NCBI RefSeq assembly: GCF_003243465.1
Contig: NZ_QFQZ01000010.1
Location: forward strand, 1-64,000
Source of the DNA: Caulobacter segnis
GTDB lineage: Bacteria > Pseudomonadota > Alphaproteobacteria > Caulobacterales > Caulobacteraceae
Length of the DNA: 64,000 nucleotides
Direction of reading: 5' to 3'
Part shown: positions 8,221 to 17,357 of the stretch, one piece after another
How positions within the stretch are numbered: position 1 is the first letter of the stretch
Layout: each line of letters starts with the position of its first letter
Translations under genes and position numbers: made by a program
Notes under the pieces: model-generated
The model's database searches: none
Told to the model about the DNA's origin: nothing
What the model saw: the letters and a program-made list of their open reading frames with translations, nothing else

Positions 8221-10344
8221 CTACAGGCGCATGCGCCCGATGCCGGGATCGGTGCGGCTGGCCTGGCCGGTTTCGATATGGCCGGCCAGGCGCTGGAGGA
8301 AGGCGGGATCGTCCGCGTGGGTCAGGGTCAGGTCGTACCAGTGATCGCTGCCGCGCAGGTCCCAGGCGGCCTCGATCCCACGCGCGGCCTTCAGCGCCAG
8401 GGTCTGGCGCGCTTGTCCGTCGGACAGGGGATAGGCCTCGTCCATCTGGGCGATCACCTGTCCGGCCTGCTCGCTGGCCAGCCGCAGCACCAGGCGCGCC
8501 CGCGCATCGGGCAGGACCTTGATCGCGGGCTGGGGTCGCGAGGTGTCCCCGGCGAAGCGACGATAGAAGCCATTGGGGCCGTGGACGGTGAGATCGTAGG
8601 GGCCTGGAGCGCGGCCGGGGCGGTTCCAATGGCCCGCGGCGTAGGCCTGGCCGGCGGCCAGGGTGAAGCGCCACGGTCCGTCCCGGTCGGTGTTGTCGAA
8701 CACCTGGAACACGGCCCCGGCGCGACCGGCGTTGACCAGATCGATCCAGACCCGGCCGTCCTTCACCCGCGCGTCGGCCGACAGCAGGTAGGGCAGGGCG
8801 CGAGCGCCGCGTTGCGCGCCGTCTTGGGCGGAGGCTGTCTGGATGGCGGGAATTCGCAAGGTCGGGGCGGCCTTGGATCGCGCCACGCGCTTCATGTAGT
8901 CGGCCGTCGCCGGCAGCGTCAGGGCCGTCCAATCCTGGTTCGGCGCGGCGAAGTCGAAGGCCGAGGTCAGGTCGCCGCAGACCGTCCGGCGCCAGTCGCT
9001 GATGTTCTCTTCGCGCACGCCAAAGCGCCGCTCCAGGAACCGCAGGGTCGAGGTGTGATCGAACACCTCCGAACAGACGAAGCCGCCGCGCGTCCAGGGC
9101 GAGACGATGATGGCCGGGACACGGATGCCCAGGCCCAGCGGATGCGCGCCCTTGTTGACCACGTCGGCCTGGCCGTAGTCCTTGCTCTCGCCGGCGACCG
9201 ACACCGAGCTCCAGCCCTGCTCGGCGGTCAGCGGCGGCATCGGCGGCTGCATGTGGTCGTAGAAGCCGCCAGCCTCGTCGTAGTTGACGATGAACACGGT
9301 CTTGGCGAAGACCTCGGGGTGGTCGACCAGCGCCTTGACCAGCTCGGCGCAGACGTGCTCGCCCTTGGAGGGCTCGGCCTGCGGATGTTCCGATAGGTCG
9401 GCGGCCGTGACGATCCACGAGACTTGCGGCAGGCGGTCGGCGGCGACATCAGCGCGGAAGGCCTCGACCAGTTGCTCGCCGTCCGATCGGGTGCGATCGG
9501 CGCCGGTCTTGTGCTCTGAGACCCACGAGCGCCCGCGGGCGTACAGCGGCGAGTCCTTGGCGCAGGGGCGGAACGGCTTGAAAACCGACAGGATGTTGTC
9601 GCCGAAGTTGTCGTACTCCTGATAGACCTTCCAGCTGACCCCCGCGGCCTCCAGGCGCTCGGCATAGGTGGTCCAGTCATAGGGCCCCTTGGCCATGACC
9701 TTGTCCTCGGCCATGTCGGCGCTGGGGGTTTCGTCCTCGCCGTAGTTGGTCATCTCCGGATCGCCGCCGACCTTCCCGCCGCCGTTGCAGCCGGTCCAGA
9801 GGTGCAGGCGATTGGGGTAGGTCTGGGTCAGGGTCGAGCAGTGGTAGGCGTCGCAGATCGTGAAGGCGCTGGCCAGCGCGTGATAGAAGGGCAGGTCGGA
9901 GGCCTTGTAGTAGACCATCCGCTTATGCAGCTCGCCGGAGTGACCCCACTGGTCGTAGCGTCCGCCGTTGACGATGGTGGTCGCCCCCTGGTGGCCCTGC
10001 TCTGAGCCGTCGACCGTATAGGCGTTGGTGGCCGAGGCGTCGCCGTGGAACGGGGCGACGAAGCCGTCAGGATGCTCGCGGCTGGGCTGGCGCCAGACCG
10101 AGCTTCCCCCCGGCAGGCGCTGCGGCCGCGGATCGCCAAAGCCGCGAACGCCGTTCAACGTGCCGAAATAGTGATCGAACGCGCGGTTCTCCTGCATGAA
10201 GATCACCACGTGCTCGACGTCCATGATCGTGCCGGTCCGATGGCGGGCCGGGATGGCCAAGGCGCGGGCGACGGTCGCGGGCAAAAGCCCGGAGGCGGCC
10301 CCGGCCGCGGCGGCGCGCAGGAACGAGCGTCGGTCGGTCGCCAT
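8221..10344 (-). CDS. Phosphocholine-specific phospholipase C, Tat-exported
   Basis: 707 residues, the usual length for bacterial non-haemolytic-type phospholipase C. The N-terminus has a twin-arginine signal (RRSFLRAAAAGAASGLLP) ending near residue 28. The catalytic alkaline-phosphatase-like domain begins with EHVVIFMQENRAFDHYFGTL; further conserved parts are SPWTRGGFVCSEVFDHTST and C-terminal beta-rich repeats. It releases phosphocholine and diacylglycerol from phosphatidylcholine and so can supply phosphate. Its promoter region contains the operator at 10368-10379, 24 bp before the ATG, shared with the divergent GntR/UTRA gene. The same strand carries the PhnZ-like gene downstream. Confidence 0.9.
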   Translation of the reverse strand: MATDRRSFLRAAAAGAASGLLPATVARALAIPARHRTGTIMDVEHVVIFMQENRAFDHYFGTLNGVRGFGDPRPQRLPGGSSVWRQPSREHPDGFVAPFHGDASATNAYTVDGSEQGHQGATTIVNGGRYDQWGHSGELHKRMVYYKASDLPFYHALASAFTICDAYHCSTLTQTYPNRLHLWTGCNGGGKVGGDPEMTNYGEDETPSADMAEDKVMAKGPYDWTTYAERLEAAGVSWKVYQEYDNFGDNILSVFKPFRPCAKDSPLYARGRSWVSEHKTGADRTRSDGEQLVEAFRADVAADRLPQVSWIVTAADLSEHPQAEPSKGEHVCAELVKALVDHPEVFAKTVFIVNYDEAGGFYDHMQPPMPPLTAEQGWSSVSVAGESKDYGQADVVNKGAHPLGLGIRVPAIIVSPWTRGGFVCSEVFDHTSTLRFLERRFGVREENISDWRRTVCGDLTSAFDFAAPNQDWTALTLPATADYMKRVARSKAAPTLRIPAIQTASAQDGAQRGARALPYLLSADARVKDGRVWIDLVNAGRAGAVFQVFDNTDRDGPWRFTLAAGQAYAAGHWNRPGRAPGPYDLTVHGPNGFYRRFAGDTSRPQPAIKVLPDARARLVLRLASEQAGQVIAQMDEAYPLSDGQARQTLALKAARGIEAAWDLRGSDHWYDLTLTHADDPAFLQRLAGHIETGQASRTDPGIGRMRL

Positions 10345-10367
10345 GGGCCGTCTCCTCCAGTCCGATT

Positions 10368-10379
10368 TGGTATAGACCA
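10368..10379. promoter_or_regulatory. PhnF-like operator, copy 1 (TGGTATAGACCA)
   Basis: TGGTATAGACCA, an inverted repeat of TGGT and ACCA around ATAG, lies 24 bp upstream of the phospholipase C start and 138 bp upstream of the divergent GntR/UTRA start. From memory this is the same 12-mer reported for PhnF in Mycobacterium smegmatis, a GntR/UTRA repressor of phosphonate/phosphate transport. An identical copy lies before the MFS gene at 11269. Confidence 0.7.
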
Positions 10380-10517
10380 GATTGAAGCGCTTAATGACGA
10401 ACCTTTCGTGACACGCTCACGTGGCGCCGCCGGAACCGCTATCGGGTTCCTTGACCCAGGCAGGCCCCCCTCCCATCCTTGCGGCCGGCGGGATTCGACC
10501 GCCGGCTAGGTCGTTCG

Positions 10518-11237
10518 ATGCAACAGCCCGACAGTCTCCAGTATATCGGCGTGCGCGACGACATCGCCGCCCGCATCATGGCTGGAGAGTTCAAGCCCGG
10601 CGAACGGCTTCCCTCCGAGCGCCAGTTGCAGCTCGGCGGCGGCGTGGCCCGCGGGACGGTGCGGGAGGCCCTTTTCCAGCTCGAGGCCGAGGGGGTCATT
10701 TATCGGAAAGAGCGCAGCGGCTGGTATGTCTCGCCGCCGCCGGTGGTCTATGATCCGACCCGCTGGGAAGGCTTCATGTCCTATGTCGAGGCCCAGGGCC
10801 GGCGCCCCGAGACCGAGACGCTGAGCAAGGTCGAGATCGCCTGCGACGCGATGCTGTCGCAGATCTTCTCGCGCCCGGTGGGCGCGCCGATGTACTGGAT
10901 CCACCGCCGCCGCTCGATCGACGGCCGCGCGGTGCTGATCGAGAGCATCATCGTCGATGCGGCCCGCGCCCCCGGCCTGATCGAGCACGACCTGAACGGC
11001 TCCCTGACCAGCGTCCTGAAGACGGTCTATGGCGTCGGCGTCGCGCGCAACAAGGTCGACATGCGCCCTTGCGCCCTCACACGCGGCGAGGCCGAGGCCT
11101 TGCGCGTCAAGTCCGGTCTGCCGGGGCTGAGCCTTGTGCGCACCTGCTACGACGCGCAGGGCAATGTGGTCGAGTTCGACCGCGAATACTGGCGTCATGA
11201 CGCCTTGACCGTCAGCGTGGACATCCGCGTCCGCTAG
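10518..11237 (+). CDS. GntR-family transcription regulator with UTRA domain (PhnF-like)
   Basis: 239 residues from ATG 10518; a TTG extension to 10479 is less likely because it adds unconserved sequence. The N-terminal winged helix (about residues 5-75) shows the GntR signature GERLPSERQLQ...ARGTVREALFQLEAEGVIYRK-like pattern. The C-terminal UTRA ligand-binding domain (about 95-235) contains HRRRSIDGRAVLIESIIVD and ends FDREYWRHDALTVSVD, typical of the HutC/PhnF branch. The identical 12-bp palindromes on either side of the gene suggest it represses the phospholipase gene, itself and the downstream transporter until a phosphorus-containing ligand binds (inference). Confidence 0.85.
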   Translation: MQQPDSLQYIGVRDDIAARIMAGEFKPGERLPSERQLQLGGGVARGTVREALFQLEAEGVIYRKERSGWYVSPPPVVYDPTRWEGFMSYVEAQGRRPETETLSKVEIACDAMLSQIFSRPVGAPMYWIHRRRSIDGRAVLIESIIVDAARAPGLIEHDLNGSLTSVLKTVYGVGVARNKVDMRPCALTRGEAEALRVKSGLPGLSLVRTCYDAQGNVVEFDREYWRHDALTVSVDIRVR

Positions 11238-11268
11238 GGCGCAGACCGTCATCGAGCCGACATGTCAG

Positions 11269-11280
11269 TGGTATAGACCA
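11269..11280. promoter_or_regulatory. PhnF-like operator, copy 2 (TGGTATAGACCA)
   Basis: Exact second copy of the 12-bp palindrome, 25 bp upstream of the preferred MFS start (ATG 11306). It lies 32 bp after the regulator stop, so the transporter probably has its own regulated promoter. Confidence 0.7.
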
Positions 11281-11305
11281 AGACGCTCCAATGCGGGGCG
11301 TTTTC

Positions 11306-12634
11306 ATGATCCTTGGTCCTCGGCGCTGGCTCGAACGCGCCCATCCGCTGGCTTTCGCCCTGTTCGCCGGCCTCGCGGGCTTCTGCGCCTATTTCTCGAT
11401 GTACGCCTTCCGCAAGCCGTTCGCGGCGGCGACCTTCGGCGTCGTCGAGGGCTGGCATTTCGCGATCGACTACAAGATCGCCCTCGTCCTGGCCCAGGTG
11501 ATAGGCTACGCGGCGTCGAAGTTCATCGGGGTCAAGGTGATCTCAGAGATCGCCCCCGCGCGGCGGGGCGGCGCCATCCTGGGCCTGATCGGGGCGTCCT
11601 GGCTGGCGCTGCTGGCCTTCGCGGTGGTTCCTGCGCCCTGGAATGTGCTGGCCTTGTTCCTGAACGGCCTGCCGCTGGGCATGATCTGGGGGCTGGTCTT
11701 CGGCTACATGGAGGGCCGGCGCACCTCCGAGGTGCTGGGCGCCATCCTGTGCGCGAGCTTCATCCTGTCGTCCGGCGTGGTGAAGTCCGTCGGCAAGTGG
11801 CTGATGAGCGATCTCCACGTCTCGGCCTTCTGGATGCCGGCCGCGACGGGCGCGGTGTTCATGCCGCTGCTGGCGGTGTCGGTTTGGGCGCTGACCCAGC
11901 TTCCGCCGCCCAGCGCCGAGGACGAGGCCGCCCGCGTCCGTCGGCTCCCGATGAACGGCGCCCAGCGCCGCGCGTTCCTGGCGGCCTATGCGCCGGGCAT
12001 CGCCCTGCTGGTGCTTTCCTACGTCCTGCTGACGGCGCTGCGGGACTTCCGCGACAACTTCGCCGCCGAGATCTGGACCGCCCTGGGCTTTGGCGAGGCG
12101 TCGGACGTCTTCACCGCCAGCGAACTGCCGGTCGCGGTGATCGCCTTGGCCGTTCTCGGCGCGGTGATGCTGGTGCGGGACAACCTGAGGGCGCTTCTGG
12201 TCATGCACGGCGTCATCCTGGCGGGCTTCGTCATGCTGGGCCTGTCGACCCTGGCCTTCCAGGCCCACATGCTCTCGCCGCTGGCCTGGATGATCCTGAC
12301 AGGCGCGGGCCTCTACATGGCCTACACGCCGTTCAACGCCATGCTGTTCGACCGGATGGTCGCCTATAGCGGGCAGGTCGGAACGGCCGGTTTCCTGATC
12401 TATGTCGCGGACGCGTCCGGCTATCTGGGCAGCGTCGCGCTGCTGATCTGGCGCAACCTGGCCATGGTCGCCCTCGACTGGCTCGGTTTCTTCGTCGCCA
12501 GCATCTACGCCACCAGCCTGGTGGGCGCGGCGTGCACGATCCTGGCGGGCCTGTACTTCCTGCGTCGCCGGCCGGCCTTGAGCGGTCGGGTCGAGGCTCG
12601 GGCGCCGCACGGCGCGCTTGAGGGCGGCCGCTAG
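11306..12634 (+). CDS. MFS-type membrane transporter (DUF5690-like family)
   Basis: 442 residues with about 12 hydrophobic segments, an N-half signature AYFSMYAFRKPFAAATF and a central loop at about residues 205-225. It resembles the DUF5690 branch of the major facilitator superfamily, whose substrate is not established. ATG 11306 is preferred over ATG 11291: it follows GGGGCG, while the upstream one would start 10 bp after the operator. Context (operator shared with the phospholipase gene, PhnF-like regulator) suggests uptake or export of a phosphorus-containing compound such as a phosphodiester or phosphonate (inference). It is convergent with the next gene, stops overlapping. Confidence 0.75.
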   Translation: MILGPRRWLERAHPLAFALFAGLAGFCAYFSMYAFRKPFAAATFGVVEGWHFAIDYKIALVLAQVIGYAASKFIGVKVISEIAPARRGGAILGLIGASWLALLAFAVVPAPWNVLALFLNGLPLGMIWGLVFGYMEGRRTSEVLGAILCASFILSSGVVKSVGKWLMSDLHVSAFWMPAATGAVFMPLLAVSVWALTQLPPPSAEDEAARVRRLPMNGAQRRAFLAAYAPGIALLVLSYVLLTALRDFRDNFAAEIWTALGFGEASDVFTASELPVAVIALAVLGAVMLVRDNLRALLVMHGVILAGFVMLGLSTLAFQAHMLSPLAWMILTGAGLYMAYTPFNAMLFDRMVAYSGQVGTAGFLIYVADASGYLGSVALLIWRNLAMVALDWLGFFVASIYATSLVGAACTILAGLYFLRRRPALSGRVEARAPHGALEGGR

Positions 12635-13506
12635 GGCCGGCGTCGCTTCCCGGCGAAGGGCAAGGCGATCTCGGCGATCACGGGGAAATGGTCGGAGATC
12701 GCCAGGCCGCTGTCCGTATCGGTCAAGGTCGCGAAGCGCCGAACGGTTAGGGCGCGATCGACGAAGATGTGGTCGATCGGCCCCGACGGCGCGGCCCCCG
12801 GTGCGAAGTCGTTGAACGTGCCTTCTGGACCGAAGACCACCGGGCTCGCCAGGCGCGCATCCTTGAGCGGCGTCGTCTTGTCGGTCAGCGCCAGATAGGG
12901 CTCTTCGCCGGGTTTGCTGTTGAAGTCGCCCAGCACGACCAGCCGCGCTCCAGGCCATGGGGCCTGATCGCGGATCTGCTCGGCGCACAGCTTTCGCGAG
13001 ACGGCCCCCACGTGGTCGAGGTGCGCGTTGCGAACGTCGAGCAGGGCGCCGCTGGCGCGATCGCGCAGCACGAGCCGGGTATAGGTTCGGGGTAGCGCCG
13101 CGTCATACGCTTTGCCGGGGCGGTCGGGCGTTGGCGAGCACCACTGGGTCTGGGCCAGCAGCCGCTCGAACCGCGCGGCGCGGTAGAAGATCGTCGTGCT
13201 CTCGCCGCGCGGGCCGCCGTCGTCGCGGCCGACGCCGTAGTGGGCGTAACCCGGCAGCGCTTCGGCGAGATCGGCGACCATCGGCAAGAGCGCTTCCTGG
13301 AGGCCCAGGATGTCCGGCGCGAAGAAGGCGATCTGGCGCGCCATCGGCCCGCGACGCGCGCGCCAGTCGGGCCGGTCGTCGGGATTGTCGTAGCGAATGT
13401 TGTAGCTCATCACCCACAGCGACGGCGGCGCGGCGCGCGCGGCGACCGGAAGGGCGGCGGCTGCGACGGTGAGGACCAGGGCGAGTTTCAGGGTTTTGCG
13501 AAGCAT
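12631..13506 (-). CDS. Secreted endonuclease/exonuclease/phosphatase family protein
   Basis: 291 residues with a Sec signal peptide (LKLALVLTVAAAALPVAARA, cleavage near 25). The DNase I-like fold is shown by VMSYNIRYDN at the first strand, the magnesium glutamate in LGLQEALL, RNAHLDHVG, VVLGDFNSKPG and the final AISDHFPVIAE (Asp-His pair). Family members cleave phosphodiesters or phosphomonoesters such as extracellular nucleic acids, inositol phosphates or sphingomyelin. With the neighbouring phospholipase C and histidine phosphatase it fits extracellular phosphate scavenging (inference). It lies 9 bp downstream of the DeoR gene on the same strand, so the two probably form an operon. Confidence 0.85.
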   Translation of the reverse strand: MLRKTLKLALVLTVAAAALPVAARAAPPSLWVMSYNIRYDNPDDRPDWRARRGPMARQIAFFAPDILGLQEALLPMVADLAEALPGYAHYGVGRDDGGPRGESTTIFYRAARFERLLAQTQWCSPTPDRPGKAYDAALPRTYTRLVLRDRASGALLDVRNAHLDHVGAVSRKLCAEQIRDQAPWPGARLVVLGDFNSKPGEEPYLALTDKTTPLKDARLASPVVFGPEGTFNDFAPGAAPSGPIDHIFVDRALTVRRFATLTDTDSGLAISDHFPVIAEIALPFAGKRRRP

Positions 13507-13515
13507 GAACGCGTC

Positions 13516-14277
13516 CTAGGGCGCGACGACGACGGTCGCGTGACGGAAGGCCTCGGCGAAGGGCGCGTCCAGCGGCTTGTCGGTCACCAGGATGTCGACC
13601 TCCTCGGGCGATGCGGTTTGGATCAGTCCCAGGCGGCCGAACTTGCTGTGGTCGGCAGCCAGCAGTACGCGATCGGCGCGCTCGTAGATGATCCGGCTCA
13701 CGGCCGCCTCGCGGGCGTGCCGGTCGGTCAGGCCATGGACGGCGTGGACGCCGCCCACCGTCAGTATGGCCAGGTGTGGCGTGAACTGCGCCACATAGGC
13801 CTGGGCCACGTGGTCGCAGAACGCCTTGTAGTCGTAGTCGAGCTCGCCGCCGGCCAGGAACAGGCTGTTGCCGTCACGGCCTCCCAGGGTCTGGGCCACG
13901 ACCAGAGAGTTGGTGATCACCTTCAGTTCCCGGCGCACCCCGGCCAGCGCCCGCGCCACGTAGCAGGCGGTGGTGCCGGCGTCGATGAACAGGGTGTCGC
14001 CGTCGCGCACGAAGGGCGCGGTGGCCGCGGCGATCCGGGTTTTCTCCGACAGATGCTCCTGCATGCGCCGGTCGTGGGGGCCTTCGCTGGACACCGCCGC
14101 CAGCTGGACCGCGCCGTGCGTCCACACCACCGCGCCGCGTGCTTCGAGCACGCGCAGCTCGCGGCGGATCGTCTCCTCGGAGACTTCCAGCTCCTGGGCC
14201 AGGCCGCCGATGGCGCGGCTTTCCCCCGGCTTGAGCTTGCGGAGTATCTCGCGCTGGCGGTCCTGGCGCTTGAGCAT
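13516..14277 (-). CDS. DeoR/GlpR-family transcription regulator
   Basis: 253 residues from ATG 14277, which has a good GAGGAAG site; an upstream ATG at 14301 would add eight residues. The N-terminal DeoR helix-turn-helix (RQREILRKL...VSEETIRRELRVLEARG) is followed by a sugar-phosphate sensor domain with DTLFIDAGTTACYVARAL, VITNSL and LLAADHSKFG. DeoR regulators usually respond to phosphorylated sugars or polyols. It is divergent from the TonB receptor gene, and a 9-bp inverted repeat between the two is the likely operator. The probable targets are itself, the phosphatase-fold gene and the receptor/acid-phosphatase pair. Confidence 0.85.
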   Translation of the reverse strand: MLKRQDRQREILRKLKPGESRAIGGLAQELEVSEETIRRELRVLEARGAVVWTHGAVQLAAVSSEGPHDRRMQEHLSEKTRIAAATAPFVRDGDTLFIDAGTTACYVARALAGVRRELKVITNSLVVAQTLGGRDGNSLFLAGGELDYDYKAFCDHVAQAYVAQFTPHLAILTVGGVHAVHGLTDRHAREAAVSRIIYERADRVLLAADHSKFGRLGLIQTASPEEVDILVTDKPLDAPFAEAFRHATVVVAP

Positions 14278-14335
14278 GGCCGCTTCCTCTTTCCGCCCCA
14301 TCCGATTGTTGTGGGAATTCTGAAGGAGTGGTGCG

Positions 14336-14371
14336 GATTTGTCGATAAAGACGTGCGCGTCGCGACAAATC
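14336..14371. promoter_or_regulatory. Inverted repeat, likely DeoR-type operator
   Basis: GATTTGTCG at 14336-14344 and CGACAAATC at 14363-14371 form a perfect 9-bp inverted repeat with an 18-nt spacer between the divergent DeoR gene and the TonB receptor. AT-rich arms in a GC-rich background support a protein-binding site. Confidence 0.6.
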
Positions 14372-14379
14372 GCGCAGAA

Positions 14380-14397
14380 ATGTCACGCCCCTGTCTC
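14380..14397 (+). promoter_or_regulatory. Possible Pho-box-like direct repeat
   Basis: ATGTCAC-N4-CTGTCTC resembles the PhoB consensus CTGTCAT-N4-CTGTCAT with correct 4-nt spacing and 5 of 7 matches in each half. It lies about 60 bp upstream of the receptor start. This is a weak match, but the downstream genes suit a phosphate-starvation promoter. Confidence 0.3.
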
Positions 14398-14454
14398 AAC
14401 GACCTCGTATGAGCCGCGCCGTCGCGAACAGCGAACCAAGTCAGGGGTGTGGTG

Positions 14455-17262
14455 ATGAAAGAGTGGAACGGCGAAGGCGCCAAGCGGCCGCGCGCGCGCG
14501 CGGGCAAGTCGATCAAGGCGGCCCTGCTAGCCGGGGTGTTCGGCCTGGCCTGGGCGAGCGGCGTCCAGGCCGACACGGTGGCGGCCGCGGCTGAACCGTC
14601 CGACACCATCGACTCCCTGGTGATCGTCGCCAAGCGCAACGACGCGGCCAAGACCCAGATGCGCGCGGCCAACGCCATCGCGGTCCTCTCGGCCGAGGAC
14701 CTGGAGCACACCGCCGTTCACAACGTCGCCGAAGCCCTGGGCATGATGCCCAGCGTCAACGTGATGAACACCGGCTCTTCGTTCTTCGGCGGCATCGACG
14801 GGGCCTCGCGCGGCGAAGGCATGTTTGTCTCGATCCGCGGCCTGAACGCCGAGTTCAACGTCAACATGATCAATGGCGTGACCGTGGCCCAGGGCATGCC
14901 CTACAGCCGCCAGGTCCAGCTTAGCCTGCTGCCGCCGTCGGGTCTGCACACCATCGTGCTGAACAAGACCTCGACCGCCGATATGGACGGCGACGCCATC
15001 GGCGGCACGGTCGACTTCCGCACGCCCTCGGCCTTCGATTACCGCGAAGACTTCTCCGGCGCGATCACCGCCTCGGGCCGTGTCGAGAGCCGCGCGCGCG
15101 ACTACGGCGACAAGGGCCTGGGCGGCGGCGTGTCGGGCGAACTGGCCAAGAAGTTCGGCCCCGAACAGAGCTTCGGCGTCTACGCCAGCGCCTTCTACGA
15201 CAAGCGCAACTACGCCAACAGCGAGATGGCCGGCGTGATGGCCGCCCAGAACGACGGCGGCTGGAGCTATCTGGTCCGCAACGCCGACGGCGTCAGCTAT
15301 CCGGGTCTGGATCCCGAGAAGAACATCACCCAGACGGGCGTGAACTTCGGCGTCTCGAACGGCTACACCGAGCGTTGGGGTGGCAACTTCACCCTGAACT
15401 GGCGCCCGGACACCACGCTGGACGCCTATCTGCGCGGCTCCTACGCCAAGGCCAAGACCCAGCAGAACTCGACGCTCAGCCAGTTCGTCAGCACCAGCAA
15501 GAGCTACAAGGAAACCGTCGCCGGCAGCGGTCGCTACGCGCTGAGCGTCGACGCGATCTCGACCCGCGTCTGGTACGAGACCAATCCGGAGGAGGCGGAC
15601 CTCGCCACCCTGCAGGCCGGCTTCGACAAGACGCTGGGCGACTGGACCCTGTCGCCGCAGGTCTTCTTCAGCGAAGGCAACAACGACCGCCCGAACCACA
15701 TCGAGGCCTCCGCGCGCATCAACCAGAGCGACAACTACAACAAGGGCTCCAACCGTCCTCTGGGCGGTCTGTCGATCGGCTATGCCGACAACCTGCCCTA
15801 TCCGCTGTTCACCAGCACGATCTATGACGACCTGAACAACGCCAACACCGCCCTTCTGGCTCGCCGCGCCGGTCAGTTGACCGAGCAGTTCAGCGGCCAG
15901 CAGAAGTACGGCTTCAAGTTCGACGCCAAGCGTGTCTACGAAGGCCGCGCCCTGCAGTGGATCAAGCTGGGCGGCAAGTATGTCGACAGCCACCGCCGCG
16001 TGACCAACCGCGACTGGACCAACGACCACTTCGCCAACCTGATCGGCCAGGGCGGCCTCACCTGGCAGAGCCTGGGCCTGGCCACCAGCTACTACGACGA
16101 GGTGTTCCCCGGCCAGTACAAGTGGCGCGTTCCGAAGGTGAACCAGGAAAAGCTGTTCGAGTACTTCTACAAGTACAAGACCGACGCCTCGTTCGACACC
16201 TGCGGCTCGAACGCCGTCAACAACTTCAACTGCAACACCCAGAAGGGTGACGAGGCCGTGGCTTCGGTCTACGCCGCCGCCGACTACCAGTTCGGGGACG
16301 TCGAGGTGCAGCCTGGCCTGCGCTACGAGCACACCAAGATCGACAACCTCTACTGGGTGATCCCGACCGACAAGGGCAAGGAGCTGACGGGGAACTGGAG
16401 CACGAGCAGCACCGAGTACAACGAGGTTCTGCCCAGCGTATTCGTGACCTGGCGCCCCAGCGACGCGGCCGTCTATCGCGGCTCGGTGTGGACCTCGTAC
16501 ACCCGCCCGGCCTTCATCCAGCTGGCGGGCGGCGAGCGCCGCCAGACCGGCGACGACGGCAACGTCTCGATCACCCGCGGTAATCCGAACCTGAAGCCGA
16601 TCAAGGCGATCAATCTCGACCTGTCGGGCGAGTGGAGCAACGACAAGGGCGGCTACGCCATGCTGGGCGGCTTCTACAAGCGCCTGTCGGACTACATGTA
16701 CGACAACGGCTCCAGCTCGGTGAACAGCGACACCTTCGCCGAGGGCAAGACCACGATCAGCCAGCCGAACAACGGGGGCAGCGGCGACGTCTACGGCGCG
16801 GAAATGCAACTGCGCCAGAAGTTCGCGGACCTGCCGGGCCTGCTCAGCGGTCTCGGCGTCGGCGTCAACGTCACGCGCCAGTGGACCAGCGTCGACCTGG
16901 GCAAGGGCGTCGAGAAGCGCATCCAGAATGCGCCCGACTGGCTGGCCAACGCCCAGCTCTTCTACCAGAAGGGCGGCTTCAGCTTCGACGTGATGTACCG
17001 CTATACCGGCGCTTACGTGGCCGGATATGACGCGTTGGGTACGGCCGCCGTCGGCTGGGACGACCTCTGGGTTCGCCCGATGCGCCGCGTCGACCTGCAC
17101 GCCGGCTATGCGTTCGACAACGGCTTCAAGCTCGACCTGTCGGTGTCCAACCTGCTGAAGAACTACAGCTATTGGTCGCATATCGGCAAGGACAGCCTGG
17201 CCCTTTCGGACGTCGTCGACTCCGGCCGGACCACGCTGCTGACGCTGAAGAAGAGCTTCTAA
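14455..17262 (+). CDS. TonB-dependent receptor, full length
   Basis: 935 residues from ATG 14455 (two GTG codons precede it in frame). It has a long N-region and a signal peptide (KAALLAGVFGLAWASGVQA, cleavage near residue 40), a plug domain (AVHNVAEALGMMPSVNV, SIRGLNAEFNVNMINGV, DGDAIGGTVDF) and a 22-strand barrel ending LLTLKKSF. It matches the large Caulobacter-type receptor family that imports sugars, phytate-like or other large solutes; the substrate is not readable. The divergent DeoR gene and the acid phosphatase 95 bp downstream suggest a phosphorylated polyol or sugar (inference). Confidence 0.9.
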   Translation: MKEWNGEGAKRPRARAGKSIKAALLAGVFGLAWASGVQADTVAAAAEPSDTIDSLVIVAKRNDAAKTQMRAANAIAVLSAEDLEHTAVHNVAEALGMMPSVNVMNTGSSFFGGIDGASRGEGMFVSIRGLNAEFNVNMINGVTVAQGMPYSRQVQLSLLPPSGLHTIVLNKTSTADMDGDAIGGTVDFRTPSAFDYREDFSGAITASGRVESRARDYGDKGLGGGVSGELAKKFGPEQSFGVYASAFYDKRNYANSEMAGVMAAQNDGGWSYLVRNADGVSYPGLDPEKNITQTGVNFGVSNGYTERWGGNFTLNWRPDTTLDAYLRGSYAKAKTQQNSTLSQFVSTSKSYKETVAGSGRYALSVDAISTRVWYETNPEEADLATLQAGFDKTLGDWTLSPQVFFSEGNNDRPNHIEASARINQSDNYNKGSNRPLGGLSIGYADNLPYPLFTSTIYDDLNNANTALLARRAGQLTEQFSGQQKYGFKFDAKRVYEGRALQWIKLGGKYVDSHRRVTNRDWTNDHFANLIGQGGLTWQSLGLATSYYDEVFPGQYKWRVPKVNQEKLFEYFYKYKTDASFDTCGSNAVNNFNCNTQKGDEAVASVYAAADYQFGDVEVQPGLRYEHTKIDNLYWVIPTDKGKELTGNWSTSSTEYNEVLPSVFVTWRPSDAAVYRGSVWTSYTRPAFIQLAGGERRQTGDDGNVSITRGNPNLKPIKAINLDLSGEWSNDKGGYAMLGGFYKRLSDYMYDNGSSSVNSDTFAEGKTTISQPNNGGSGDVYGAEMQLRQKFADLPGLLSGLGVGVNVTRQWTSVDLGKGVEKRIQNAPDWLANAQLFYQKGGFSFDVMYRYTGAYVAGYDALGTAAVGWDDLWVRPMRRVDLHAGYAFDNGFKLDLSVSNLLKNYSYWSHIGKDSLALSDVVDSGRTTLLTLKKSF

Positions 17263-17357
17263 GGCGCTTTCATCCCGGCGCTGCGAAGCGGCGATGCGCG
17301 CCTCCATGCGGAGGGGCGCATCGTTTCGTTCGCGGGCCGCCCAAGAGGAACAGAACG

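Noticed and set aside
14527..17307. 926-codon open frame antisense to the TonB receptor
   Set aside because: It mirrors a real gene in a GC-rich genome where antisense frames stay open; no domain, no ribosome site, and composition (long Val/Ala/Arg runs) typical of a shadow.
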